Part shown: one piece after another, positions 1 to 12,278 of the stretch
Position numbering within the stretch: the first letter of the stretch is position 1
Layout of the letters: every line of letters starts with the position of its first letter
Assembly: GCA_021234155.1 (NCBI GenBank)
Contig: JAJEKV010000165.1
Location: 248,001-312,000, forward strand
Direction of reading: 5' to 3'
Source of the DNA: Isoetes taiwanensis
Taxonomy: Eukaryota > Streptophyta > Lycopodiopsida > Isoetales > Isoetaceae
Length of the DNA: 64,000 bases
Notes under the pieces: model-generated
The model's input: only the letters and a program-made list of their open reading frames with translations
The model's database searches: none
What the model was told of the DNA's origin: nothing
Made by a program: the position numbers and the translations under genes

Positions 1-1541
1 TTGCATGCATTTCTTTGGGCTCTGGTTCATTTGAGGATCACTATTTCTTTCAGCTTTTTCATCGACTTCTCATCGGCGTTTTCTCCTCTCTCAGCAGTTC
101 CCTTGACTCCCACCCACCCTCCCTTAATATGTATATTATTGTAAATGTTAGTTTTTGTCGTGTGGCATGCGTGATCAGCCCCTCGCTTTTCGAGGTGTTA
201 ATGTTATTTTTGTTGCGTGGCCCGCGTGACTAGCCCCTCGCTTTTTCCTGGTTATTAGTAAAACTATTCAATATGCATGGCTGTGATTTATTTGGAGGGA
301 GGAGTTGTTCTTTTCCCCAACAGAGTATTCTTTTCCACAACCTTCCCTCTTGCAGCAATCCATAAAAGAGAAGGAAACAAGGCATTAAAATCTGCGAGCT
401 TGAAAATTGTATCGATGGAATTCTTGCCAAGCAAAAAACCTTTTTAATTTGGATTTTCTATATTGCCTATTTTTGAAGTAAACATAGTGGGGATGGGGTT
501 TTCAAGCTTTATCCAATCCCTATTGGATGTGTGAACATGTTCTCATGGGCCATGATGAAATAAGAATAAACAGCCAGATGTACTTACTGTAGCATGGTAT
601 GTCATTTGCTAAATTGTCTTTTACTACTTCTGCATCATTACATCAAGATAAATCAATCTAAGCTGAAATTTTAAATTTCGAATATGTTATCTTGTCACTA
701 TATTACGCAATGTGTATGGAGATTGTAAGTGATTCAAAGAGACAAGAACTGCTATTTTGTATAACATTTATAGTACTAGAGTTAATTTAGGTGTTGCATA
801 AAATGCTAGATGGAGGTTACATCGATACAAAATTTATAAACTTCATTTTCCAAGGATTTGACAACATCAAAGATTGGGTCCTTATTGTTTTGTATTGATT
901 CAATAGTGCCAATTCTGGCTTCAATGCCCTAAGTTGTCTTCTTTCATATTTCACTATATGTTGCAGTTGATGTTTGTTTCTCCCAGCAGACTAGATTTGC
1001 TTCTAGAAGACACCTTCCAGATTCTAGAAGGAATGGAAGGATGTCTTCTAGATTCCTTGATTTGGTCTAGAAGCAAAATCAAATTTTTGAAGTGGGCAGC
1101 CCAGAATGCCAAAAAATAGAATAGAGTAAACCACCTTGTTTCCTTTATTTTATTATTTCTTTATTTTTAATTATTTGTTACTTTTATTTTTTCCGTGCAA
1201 ATTGTGTGGTAAGATACTTGGAGGTTAATATGATGCCACGTAGGCTGCAAATCGTACACGTGATGTCAGACTATCTGATATACAACCGAATAGAAGGCGC
1301 CTACACGTGTTTTGTAGGATGAATTTACATATGATTGTAACCCACAAGGAGAAAAGCAGGAAAAACTGTTGTTTTTTAGCACAGGTTGATGTGCATGATG
1401 AACGCTGCAAAATGTCAGACAGTTGAAGGAAATTCTTGTCTTTGAAAATAACATTAAGAAATAGGAATAGACTATCGACCTGTGCAATGAATGTGTTATT
1501 ATTTGAAATAGTACCAACAAGTGAATAAAGCAAATAGTGCA
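1..1541. other. Non-coding stretch, no gene recognised
   Basis: AT-rich sequence with only short open frames that do not resemble known proteins. The one structured part is the foldback near 994-1080, listed separately. It lies downstream of the minus-strand MYB locus and could include its 3' UTR. Confidence 0.5.
994..1080. repeat. Foldback sequence
   Basis: The two ends, GATTTGCTTCTAGA and TCTAGAAGCAAAATC, are near-complementary. Inside them AGACACCTTCCA faces TGGAAGGATGTCT. The transcript would form an imperfect hairpin with an asymmetric bulge of about 18 nt on the 3' arm. It could be a small foldback or MITE relic, or a hairpin RNA precursor. Nothing here decides between these. Confidence 0.4.
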
Positions 1542-2715
1542 CTAGGCAAAAGCATTTTGGGACAAAAAGGATAAGTCATGGGATTGCATGACTTGGCTCC
1601 AATCAAAATTGGACAGGTCAGCTTGGAAGCCTGCCATGTCAGCCTGCCAGGTAGGCATATCAACCTGCCATGTAGACAGCTCATTCACCCAGCTCTCAAT
1701 ATCTGCCACGTGTTCAGCATTTAGAGGTTGAGCATACAAGCTTGGAGCCTCCTGATGGTAAGAAACTCCAAAATTTGAATTAGCATCTGGATTTCTAACT
1801 TCTGGCATACTGTTGCATAATTTAACATTCTCATGAGTCTGTGCATCAATGAATGGCACTGCCATCTTGTAGTTTGAAACTTGGCTACAGAATTGCGCCG
1901 ATGCCGGCATGGCAGAACTGTCAGTCATTCTTTGCCTTGCTTTACAGACATTCCAGAAATTCTTGATCTCATTGTCTGTGCGTCCTGGTATTCTCCTTGC
2001 TATCCAGGACCACCTGCATAGTACAACATCTTACAACATTCAAAAACCTTCACAATTTCTATCTTGTGTGTACTGTGTATATGAACTGCAATTATACCTG
2101 TTGCCAAAAAGAGCTTGAAGCTCAAAAATAAGACGTTGTTCTTGGAGTCAAAAATTACGCCAGGGCGTAAATAATTGAGCCATCTTAGCCTGCAACTCTT
2201 GCCACAACGTTCTAGACCTGTAATTTAGAGCAAGAACAATAATTCAATAACAATTTCTCAATTACTTACCCTTATGACCTAGAAGATCCTTAGCACAATT
2301 ATCAACTCCAGACATACAGCACACCACAACCTTGATTTCATTTCTAAAGCATCAAACTCAGTTGTCAAAATTTTCAGAGATAACAAGAATAAAGTTATTG
2401 ATAACATAGTAAGTATCTCAGATTTGATGTCAGTTATTCTTATAATGAAGAGGTAACTGCATAGTGGTTATCAATTCCAAACTAGCAGCATGCCAGAACA
2501 TTGATAACAAACTGACATACTTATCGATTCTAAACTATCAAGCCATAGGTATCAATTCTAAAGTATCAAATCCTACCAGCTTCAACAGGTACAAGGCTCC
2601 AGCATTTAATCCCATGAACACTAATAAAATCCCTAAGTTTTTCATCCTCATCAGGAGACCAAAGTCCCCTCTTAACTTTTCTGTTGCTGCTACAGCCACA
2701 GTAGCAAGGCTTCAT
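1542..2715 (-). pseudogene. R2R3-MYB transcription factor, frame-broken copy
   Basis: Three exons are legible on the minus strand: exon 1 at 2715-2577 (46 codons from ATG, starting [20 protein letters not shown]), exon 2 at 2217-2098 and exon 3 at 2013-1542. Splice sites are canonical and sit at the usual R2R3-MYB positions. Exon 1 gives the first half of R2. Exon 2 gives [18 protein letters not shown]. Exon 3 gives the R3 recognition helix ([11 protein letters not shown]) and an acidic, glutamine-rich tail of about 128 residues ending in NAFA. Exon 2 is 120 nt, against 130 nt in the paralogue at 5721-5850. The missing 10 nt follow the LRP codons, so the frame is lost before R3 and the spliced message would meet a stop early in exon 3. 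The N-terminal region recalls the MYB26/46/61 wall-related groups, which is a weak assignment. An in-frame stop precedes ATG 2715 and supports that start. Confidence 0.8.
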
Positions 2716-2989
2716 ACTTTAAGTCTAATTTCTTTTCCACAAACAAGGAACTGAACAATGCAGCAAAATGCAGAGAAAATGCTGGGGAAATGCAGAAGAA
2801 ATGTTCTAAATAAAGACGAAGCGAAACCTGGTTCACACCGAAATGGGTTTGAACATCTGGTAATATTCATGTGTACGGCGCCGAATCAGTAAAGCGTTTG
2901 TGGTAATTCCAAGCAACAGCGTCAAGATCTTTTGTGAATGTCCGACATGAGCTGCAAAGCGAATTCTAGAGAGCGCGTTTTTCTGGACA

Positions 2990-3495
2990 AACCGTGTTCA
3001 TCATGTTCATAGAATGAAATATGTCGCTTTTGTGATATCCTTCTCTGGGGGGTGAATGGCGGGCACGGGATCCCCAGGGAGGAGAGGATATGTCAGTGTT
3101 GTGAGATGCACGTGATAGAGGATGAGCACCATGCCCTCCAGCGGTGCCCAGCATATGCCCATGTCCGAGCAGTGCACACTGATCTTAGATGCTCTGACAC
3201 ACCGCTACATCAGTTACTCGCATCACCTATGGTAGCGCGACTGGGAGCTTATATCCTGCAGATTTCGGCCGTCAGACTTGCTCTTCTGGGGCATGGTATT
3301 TGAGAGCCTACTGTTAGGGTTTTTCCTCCCAAGTGGGGGTTTTTTCATCCCGGTAGTAGGGTTCTACTGTACAGTTACATTGTTTGTTTTTTGTGTTGGG
3401 GTTTTTGGCTTTTTTGCCTGTTCTGTGCCGTCTCATAGGCCTCTGGCCTCCGTGGACGTTAAAATAAACTTCCTTCCTTCCTTCCTTCCTTTACC
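2990..3495 (+). mobile_element. LINE 3' end: zinc-knuckle C-terminus, 3' UTR and (CTTC)n tail
   Basis: Codons 3052-3303 encode the C-terminal domain of a LINE ORF2, with a C-x2-C-x7-EDEHHAL-x2-C pattern (CQCCEMHVIEDEHHALQRC). The same module occurs in the LINEs at 20.6-21.6 kb and 34.8-41.8 kb. The 3' UTR is rich in GGGTTTTT runs and ends with CTCCGTGGACGTTAAAATAA followed by a short CTTC repeat at 3470-3492. The upstream part of the element is absent, as in typical 5'-truncated copies. It lies between the two MYB genes and is probably a later insertion. Confidence 0.75.
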
Positions 3496-5371
3496 AGGTA
3501 TTTATTTGTTTTATGTGTTTCACCATTACCAATTACCAGCTGATACATTTCTTCATTACTTGGTAATTAAATTGAATTGACTTGATTTGAATTTTATCGT
3601 CCACGGAGGCTATATATTTCTTCATTACGTATTGTTAAGTAGGGTTGACAATGGGGCACTTTTTTTCCTCAAAGCCAAAAGGGCGTTGGTTGGGTGGGTG
3701 TGTGTGTTAGGTAATTGTGAAAAGTTGATTTTGTCACCTTGTATTGTTGTAACAAAATCCAATTTAAGAGTGAAGGGGCAATTCACAGTGCTTTTCCCTT
3801 CTTCTTTAAGGACATGGGTGCAGGGTCCAAAATTGGAAATTAGGCTTCGCCTGCAAAAGTTAACCTCAAACGGATTTTACATCAAATCCTATAATACAAA
3901 ACTATCGGATTTTACATTAAAACCCATTTAGTTTAATCAATTTTTTTGCATGCCTCCACACATCTAAATTAGAATCTTTCAAATTTTAAACAAAATTTTT
4001 AAGGGAGTTACCCCAAGAAAAAGAAAAATAAAAAAAATTCGAACCCTGCATGGGGGTAAATGACATCTAATTTTGTCATTACACCATCCCTAAATTGGAT
4101 TATGCTGTGTGCATAGCGATAGCGACAACAATACAAAGGGCCAACTCGCAGTGCTTCGCACTTCTTTTTTGCTAAGGACATTTACATCGACGTGCCACCT
4201 CTCTTTAGGACTCTAGCAAGGTCTATATAGTTTTAGGTCCATCTTCGTTACGACAAGAAAAAAATATGCTTCACTTTTGTCTTATGGAATTTGTGGTCCT
4301 TTCGACCAAAATTGCAAATTGTATTCTTCACTTTGGGCTTAAGAAACTATGACTCTTTCCAGCAAAATTGCACATCAGTCAAGAATCGATGGCACCTATG
4401 GATCTACAACATATGCATGTGCCCTTGTACGTAGATCGAAGGATTTGAATCTTGAACAGATAAATCTCAAAGTCTTGAAAACCTAGCCAAGCGACATCTA
4501 TTTCCCATAAACAAAACAAAAGTATCAAGCACCACATATTGTCATTATTACCCAGGCATATAAAAAAAGAATAAAGTCAAGATCCATTGAATGCAATTTT
4601 AATGATGTAACCTTGTATTGCCAAATCGCTATGTAATATGGCGTACTATTTATTGCATCAATTAACCGCAGAGCATTCACACTTAGAAAGGCAAACATGG
4701 GTGCAGTTAAAGGGTGGTGATCATGGTAGATGGAGACCAACATGCCAAAATAATTGGCTCCAAACATAAAGGGTTTGTAGAGGACCACCGTTAGAAGGTC
4801 CATTTGACAGTGCCTTCTGGCAATAGGGATTTGGGCTTGAATAGGACGAAGGTTGCTTCCAAGGATCCACAAGGGGAGCATAAGTTAAAATTGAGTACAT
4901 GTTCAAGTGCATAAGTTAAGTTAGGGTACAATATTGTACAGGGGACATCTTTGCCCTAGGCAGGAAGCTTGGAAGCTATTGCGAATTATTGGGGCCATCT
5001 TGGTGTTGACCCATTATCAACAAACATGTGAGGGGCCAGGCTTCGAAATCCCCAATAGGTCTAACTAGATAATTTGCCGATAAATGTCATGCTCCATCAG
5101 ATTTTGAATATAAACTCAAGATTATTTGCCGGATTTTGAAGGAAACCCCACAATTTTTTTGCCGACAAATATAAACTCGACCGGAAAATAAGGATTGTGA
5201 CTGGAAATTTAGGAGACAAACTCCTAGTTTTTCGATGCCTAGTGAGGGCAGAGTTAAGGGGCAATGTGAACAGGAAACTACAGTTAGTTTGGGGCAATGC
5301 GAATAGAAAACTGCAGTTTTGGACTAACTTTATGAATAATCTCACCCATGGTGAAAGCATTAGTAAGCACC
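3496..5371. other. Non-coding spacer upstream of the plus-strand MYB gene
   Basis: No convincing gene. At about 3597-3612 the motif CGTCCACGGAGGC is the reverse complement of the LINE 3'-terminal motif at 3450, so a second, inverted LINE end may survive here. The last few hundred bases should contain the MYB promoter. I could not identify a TATA box with confidence. Confidence 0.45.
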
Positions 5372-6137
5372 ATGAAGCCTTGTTCTTCTGGTTGCGGCTC
5401 TAGGAAGGTGAAGAGGGGACTCTGGTCTCCAGACGAAGACGAGAAGCTCAAGAGTTTTATTAGTGAGCATGGGATTAAGTGTTGGAGTTTGATGCCCCTC
5501 GAAGCTGGTATGGTATTTATCGATTTTATTATTACAGAAAAGTTGGCCTCAAGTTGGTCTATAGTGAACCGTAAGATTTTAATTTTTTTAATTTCAATTT
5601 CACCTCCCTCTAAAATTTCCTTTCTTTCTTCTTTATTTTCTATAAAAAATAACTCTTCTCTTTTTGCTATAAAATTGCTGTTCAAATCATAGATGACTAA
5701 AATTCCCTTGGTCGTTTAAGGCCTGGAACGTTGTGGCAAGAGCTGCAGACTGAGATGGGTGAATTATCTTCGGCCAGATCTTAAAAGAGGAAATTCTTCT
5801 ATGCAAGAACATCAGCAAAATTTGGAACTTCAAGCCCTGTTCGGGAACAAGTAAGGTCTGTGCAATTCCAAGCATGCTGCAGGTAAATTAAGTTGTGGGG
5901 TTATGCAGGTGGGCTTGGATTGCAAAGAGGCTGCCGGAAAGGACCGACAACGAGATCAAAAATTTCTGGACTGCCACAAATTGCACTGAGACAGACCTTC
6001 AAATGTGCAATTCAGATGCCCAAGCTCGGATTGAACAGAGCCAACCTTCAGAATTACATCTGAGGCATCAATTCTTGGCCTGCGAGAATCGGAGCGTCCT
6101 TTGGATGGAAGATTTGTTGCCTTATGTGCAGCAATGA
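5372..6137 (+). CDS. R2R3-MYB transcription factor (three exons, about 164 aa)
   Basis: Predicted DNA-binding regulator in the nucleus. The exons are 5372-5507, 5721-5850 and 5909-6137 with GT-AG introns at standard R2R3-MYB positions, and together they give an uninterrupted frame. R2 carries [12 protein letters not shown] and [16 protein letters not shown]3 ends in [14 protein letters not shown], with the conserved recognition helix. The start MKPCSSGC matches the paralogue's start, although an in-frame ATG at 5348 would add eight residues. The N-terminal half of R3 ([13 protein letters not shown]) lacks the usual hydrophobic and acidic pattern, so R3 may be weakened. The tail after the MYB domain is only about 50 residues, much shorter than the paralogue's, and ends near [11 protein letters not shown], which resembles a short acidic activation motif. 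It could be a functional short MYB or an early-stage pseudogene. It is divergent from the minus-strand copy, about 2.7 kb away. Confidence 0.75.
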
Positions 6138-6280
6138 CCAGTTCTTACTTACTGTGATAAGATGCAACAATTACTCTGGTAGCTATTTTTCCTTGCATTG
6201 ACTGTGAGTTTCATCTAAGTGTATAGCCTTACAAAGAGGACACTTTTGTCCCTTGTCGCCTAGTATTTTGTGCACATGCC

Positions 6281-6420
6281 AGAATAGAATAGAATAGAAT
6301 AGAATAGAATAGAATAGAATAGAATAGAATAGAATAGAATAGAATAGAATAGAATAGAATAGAATAGAATAGAATAGAATAGAATAGAATAGAATAGAAT
6401 AGAATAGAATAGAATAGAAT
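6281..6420. repeat. (AGAAT)28 microsatellite
   Basis: Twenty-eight uninterrupted copies of the pentamer AGAAT, without a visible error. Shorter runs of the same pentamer occur at 11920-11944 and, as the complement, at 41818-41837 and 42305-42333. Hydrophobic open frames reading FYSIL across it are artefacts of the repeat. Confidence 0.97.
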
Positions 6421-6970
6421 GGACAACCCGACAACCTAATCTCTGCAATAGCATGTTTCAAATGGATGATGTAGACAACTCAACACAACATGTCCCTCTG
6501 TTTTTTGCAAACGTGGGTTTTCCATTGCATCCCTTGCAAACGTGGGTTTTAACATGGCAGACTTCATTGCAAATTGGGGAATGTTTTTTGCAGGAAAAAA
6601 AAAGGCCAAAGCAAAAAATCTCACCTTGATTTTACCAAAATTGCCAAGGAGCTACTCCTTAGGAGGCCCAAAAGAGGGGCATAGTACTACCACTTATGAT
6701 TCTAATTGTTGATGCCCACTATGCTCATCTATCTCGAACATGGCAATATGACATTGTTAGTTGATATTCTGTTCTCATGACCCCATGTCCACACCAGTGA
6801 GGGACCCCTCGTTTTATAGGGCATACCAAAAAGTTATATCTAGGATTACATATGGATGGGCAGGCGTGAATGACATGCTTCTCACATGTAGGTATGGCAA
6901 TCAAATGGTTTGCCTGTGTTGCTGCAAATTTAAAACTAATTATTGCCATGGTTGTGCTTTCAATCACTAG
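6421..6970. other. Non-coding spacer
   Basis: No recognisable gene, only short frames without known motifs. It ends at a run of 19 C followed by 11 A at 6972-7001. Confidence 0.5.
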
Positions 6971-6971
6971 T

Positions 6972-8120
6972 CCCCCCCCCCCCCCCCCCCAAAAAAAAAA
7001 ATTTGTTTTTAAGGACGGCAAACTTTATTCATCACTAGGAAAATTTATAACAAATTAAAATGCAGAGAATAGGATTACAACCCCTAGTAGTAGATAAAAT
7101 GATCCAACTGAGCACAATAACTTAATTATGCATAAGAGTTTGAAGGTAGACTTCCGAAATCAATACCTTCTTCTCTTGATCAAGAGAATAACAATTATAA
7201 GCCATAACAAGTTTATCTTGTGTCTACCAGCTCATCTAAAATGTCCATGCCTTTAAAGATTTACAATCTCCTTTTTCCAGATTGGCCACAAAAACCAACT
7301 AAATGCAAGATGAAAAGCTTGTTTATGCAGTTTGGGCCATGCATCAGAGTAAATAGTGAGTAAATGCTGGACAATTAGAGTAGTCCAGACAAGGATTAAG
7401 AACCAATGCCAGTTGAAGTTGCTCAGACAAGAACTCAACCCTTTTCTTACATAGAGGACAGAGTTGTCAATTTTATGAGCCAACCTGTTGACTATGAGAC
7501 ATATATGAATTACTTTGGCACCATAGAGTTGCCACCTTGGAATGGAGCAACTTATCCCACACGCATATCTAAACACTTTCGCACTATGGCTGGGGGACCT
7601 GAAGATGCCACCTATGAGATGGAGGCAAGGTTTTATAATCGGCACCCCATACAACTACTTCAATTTGCAGACCAAAATCTTGTGGCAACAACGTAGCAAT
7701 ATGAATGCAAATTGCTCTATCGCACCAATACAACAAGAATTTTGTTATAAATGCTTTCCATGATAGGAGATGGCCAGACTCATACCAAGTTGCAATAGTG
7801 CTTATACCAGTTGTATCCATCATTGTTGTGTCTTTGGATGCATGATAACACAACGGGGCACATTGAATGGATTGTCTTGCAGAGGAATCCACTAGCATGG
7901 AATGGATAATTGAAGAAACACATCAAGATTTATATGAAAAAGGGACCTGACAGTGTCCCAAGCAATAAGCAACCCCTTTATAGAAAGGAGGAAGCATGAG
8001 GATATGGATGTATATGATAAAGCCAAACCGACCCAAGGAAGAAGAGGCTTAATTGATAGTCTTACAAAATGAAAGACAATGTTGAACTGACAGCCTAGGA
8101 GAATCATTCTTTCCAATAAG
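6972..8120 (-). mobile_element. LINE 3' fragment with polyA tail (minus strand)
   Basis: On the minus strand several frames in register drift across 8116-7253 give the tryptophan-rich C-terminal region of a plant LINE ORF2. They include LIAWDTVRSLFHINLD, which parallels RAWDHVRVLFQLDY in the LINE at 35.7-41.5 kb. An AATAAA signal lies near 7031-7026 on that strand, followed by an A-rich end and then the C/A homopolymer at 6972-7001. The frame is broken several times. The fragment is 5' truncated and has no catalytic domain. Confidence 0.55.
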
Positions 8121-8800
8121 AAGCCTCCAAATACTTCGAGACCATCAACTTACTTTGGAATTGAAAATACAACATTCAAGGCCACTAGCTACCTTGGGTT
8201 TAATGCACTTTGCCCAAACAACCTTACAACTATGATCACGAGGTATGTTTTTTGGAGGCAAATAGGAAGCGCGGAAAAGCGTGTACCCCTATGTATGTGG
8301 TGGACTAATTTTCATGAGCTAATTTTGATGGCCTCTTTTATGTAGCGATCACATGGGTAAGTTTTTTGCGGGGGCTGAAGCCCTGCTGAACCGCGCTGAA
8401 CTCCTAAACCCCGCAGCCATTCACATGCTGCTGACCTCTTTTGTGTGGAAATTTTTCTGTCTGGTCTGCTGAATCCACCCAATGTGTTAAGCACTGCCTC
8501 AGCGGGGCACAAATTTCCGACTCAGCTCTCGCGCCGTGAGCGGCGCGATGCTGAATAAAATTTTGTAAGCTGCTGATGAACGGCCCAGCGCTGTTTCAGC
8601 GCTGGAAAAAAAATTCTTCATGTGAACGGCCCATTATTACTTGGTCCCATAGGACCCCCATGCGGAAAAGATGCACCCATTGTAGTACCTTCAAAAAAGA
8701 GAAGAAGAATATCATTTATGACATCCACTTGAGGCCAACTTGTTTAATGAGACATAAACAACACCATCATGTTCTTTATATTGATTCCTCTTCCTATGCT
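8121..8800. other. Non-coding region with a possible MITE
   Basis: No gene seen. A GC-rich block at about 8345-8628 has loosely inverted ends (TCACATGGGTAAGTTTTTTG against the complement of AAAAATTCTTCATGTGA) and several internal copies of CTGCTGA. It could be a degenerate hAT-type MITE, but no clean target-site duplication was found. Confidence 0.35.
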
Positions 8801-8803
8801 CTC

Positions 8804-9002
<199 letters not shown>

Positions 9003-10959
9003 TATAGAAGTACCACCACCTATATTCCTTGACTGGAATATTGCCCTTCGAATTCAGATCTTAGCTCACTTAAATGTAGATAGTGCATGTTTCCAGGTTT
9101 ATAACATTGGAGCTAATTTAAAGATTTAACTAGGCTTGTGTTTGAAGATCTCCTTTCTGCACCTATTCCCATTATTCAACATTTGATGTATTCTGGCTGA
9201 AAATGAGGTTTTGTCATTTGTTCTTGAGTTTGAGTTTAAAGCATGTGAGGAGTTTGTTTATTTAGATGAGATGTCAATGTGTTAGATTGACATCATGGAT
9301 TTTTAAGATTAAATGCTAGTATATTTAGAATGCATAAAAAATAAGCCGAGTGCTATTGATTGCTTAAAGATGATTCATGGGGAATTGGTTAATGCAATCT
9401 TAATGACAGCCTGCAAGAAGAGAAGTTTGCACTAATTGTTCCTATTGCCTTTAGTTTGTCCGAATCCTTCAGATCAGGAGCTTCTACTTCTAAATTAGCC
9501 TTACCAACACCTCAAACGTTGTCTCATCAGAGGACTTTTTAGTCCCTTTACACTTATGTTGTCCCTAAACCTAAGTAATAAGGTTTTTGCCTCTGACTTC
9601 ATTACTATGCATAGAGTTAATATCCCTTTAGTCACTAACTCAACTATTATATCTATATTTGCTAGTAAAAAATACAAATTATTGGCTTTGCCACTATTGA
9701 ATTTCATGGCCCAAATTCTGTAGACATGCGGCACTTGATGGATAGCTTGGGAGAAGGTGAAAAGAATTTTTCTTGCAGAAAAGCTAAGGATGATTTACCA
9801 ATATAGGATGATCATTTTACATAGTCCTTGAACTGAGCCAACTTATGCAACATGTCAGTTTTGAGACATGTCATAAAGTTAAAAAGGCAGAACTAGACCT
9901 ATATTTTTGCTTGGTAGGTTCTATATATGGATAAAGCTGATAATATTCGTTCATTTGCAAAAAAATAATACATGAAAAAGCTAAGGAGTGATTGAACACA
10001 TCTGACTTCTCTTAAAGCTGAACCATAGAGTTGGTTTTAAAATTTTGGTACTTAATAGAAAAGGAAGAGTTGGAAAATATATTCTCATATCTCCACGACA
10101 CTGAGCACAAGTTCCCATACATATTTAAAGCAGACAAGTGCAATTTTAGATGGCTCATAAATACTAGTGGTTGCCTCGTCTCAGACATAGGGCACACTGT
10201 AACCACGATCTTTACTGAATTTGAGCCTATACTTAAAAATGGAATGTGTGAAGTTGAAAATTGGTACTCAATGGTTTATGCATGTTATAGCCGTTTACAA
10301 TTGGGTTTGCTAATTACATAGATATGGATATACAAGGAGAAAAATTTGTCTATAATTTTGAAAGGCACATGTAATTATCCAAAAGGAAAAAATGTTAAAC
10401 ATTAATGTCAATATAAGAAAATGGTCTTGCCCAAAAAAACTGTAGCTTTTGATGAAATTGGCTCTGCTGTGATTCGATCCAGCTTCTCGCATCTGCTGAT
10501 GGATATTATGGAGGGGTTTCTTGCTGATATGCACTTCCCTTCCAGCTTGCAGAATTCCAGGTTATTTTCTATATTTGTCTACTGCCAGGTTGTATTCACA
10601 GGCTATGGGAATGCATGAATGCCCCTTAGATTTGTCACTCTTGGATCTACACAAAGCCATCCCTGCATGATTCGATTCATATTTGCTCCATTTTATTTGC
10701 TTCTTTTGCTAGCAGAATGCTTTTCTATAGAGTGATTTTTCTGAGAAGTGACTTTAAAGTTAAGTTGATCTAGCAAGGCTTCACGTTCTGTGATTACTCG
10801 CCAAAATACAACTTTTACATGTCTGATACATAATAGATGCTTTATGTTTGCGTAGGAAATAACAAGGTATCATGTTCTTGTTGTTGTATGCATAATGCCC
10901 TTCTGATTATAAAAGACGTGATGGTTGGCTCAAAGAAGCCTTTCTTATTGTTTAATATC
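9003..10959. other. Non-coding stretch, no gene recognised
   Basis: AT-rich sequence with short unrelated frames on both strands. Nothing resembles a known domain. It may hold decayed transposon sequence. Confidence 0.4.
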
Positions 10960-11617
10960 TGCTAGAATAATTTAGAAGTACTCTAGTTTCCATCAGAGTA
11001 CAATAATAATTTCTAGAATAACAAGTGTTGATTATTGGGCTACAGATGTGTCAGCTATCATGGCCGGCCATTCTAGCCAGTATAGATGCAGATATTATTC
11101 AACTCACTTTAACCAATATATCATTGTGGTGTATTTGGAAACACCGATGTGGTGTAGCTCTTGGAGGACTGACCGCTTCAGTAACAAGGATTCAGAACAA
11201 CTTCAACATGGAGGTAGCCCTCATGGCCTTGGCCCACCACAGGAAGTTTGGCCGCAACTATAACAAGAACTTGGATAGAATTGGCAGTATAAGAGGATTC
11301 TATTCATTTTTCAAATGTAACTGGGATCTGGATTTAAGCAGTGTGCAGTAAGGGTTTATGACCTGTCCGACACCTATCAGGATGTTGGATGGAGGATCTT
11401 CGTCTTCAGCGAGGTTTTCTCCTAAGTTCTTGTTGCTTGGAATTGGCTGCTAACTCCATATAGTATCTAAGCTTGGATGAAGATAGTTTTTAGTACAATC
11501 CTTGACACTTACAAGTTATATCCGCTTTGTGATAATTCTTTCCATCAATCCCATTTGGGGATATCCTATGTAAATTTTTATATATTAATACATACTCTTA
11601 CCCTCAAAAAAAAAATA
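10960..11617 (+). mobile_element. LINE 3' fragment with polyA end
   Basis: An open frame at 11025-11351 contains LTNISLWCIWKHRCGVALGG, the short tryptophan motif found near the C-terminus of plant LINE ORF2 proteins, followed by a basic stretch and a stop. About 250 bp of 3' UTR ends in a run of ten A residues at about 11606-11616. The catalytic domains are missing, consistent with 5' truncation. Confidence 0.5.
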
Positions 11618-12130
11618 ATTGGCCATAAGAGTGCAATTAATCTTCTGCGGCTCCGTCGATACATCATAGATTTCCTTGAAATCTTGGCTTCATAATGAAA
11701 TGTTTACTGAAATTTTTACGTAGACTTGTTTGTGATGTTATTGACCGTGTATTTGCATTCATAAATACTAAAAAGGTTGGACATGGATAACAACTGGTTC
11801 TTTGCTATGACACCTGTAATACGGATTGCAACTAACTTCGTTTGTTTGCTTTCTATGGATGCAGGTAACAGCAAATGCCTTGACCTTTGATGTATTTGGA
11901 CAAAAAGAGTTGCCTTCATAGAATAGAATAGAATAGAATAGAATAGTTTTTTTAAGGGAGTAAAGTGATCTGTTTGTCTGAATGTCAATTGTTAAGTTTT
12001 CCTTAAGGGATATTTTACGATCGCACTTGTAATGCTATCTTACATTTATCTAGTTAAGATTTGGCTTTGTTGGGTTTAGCTATTGCTAAGGTGTTCTAAA
12101 CTCCCCCCGGGTTTTAGCTTTGTGGAAATT
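11618..12130. other. Non-coding spacer with (AGAAT)5
   Basis: Five AGAAT units at 11920-11944 are followed by a T-run. No gene recognised. Confidence 0.5.
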
Positions 12131-12278
12131 CAGCATGCCATAACTCTCATATACGGTGTCAGATTATAGCATATTTAGGCTCGTTGGAAAGCTTATTCCA
12201 AGCTCTTTCCAATGGTATATAATATCAATAGTTTTGGATCAGTTTGAAGCCTGTAATTGCCATTTTTTGGAACTGTTG

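Noticed and set aside
6183-6461. Repetitive FYSIL protein
   Set aside because: Translation of the AGAAT array; not a gene.
7406-7696. 96-codon plus-strand frame
   Set aside because: Antisense to the minus-strand LINE fragment, whose pattern explains the region better.
8345-8628. Confident MITE call
   Set aside because: Ends are only loosely inverted and no target duplication was found; left as a possibility in the region note.
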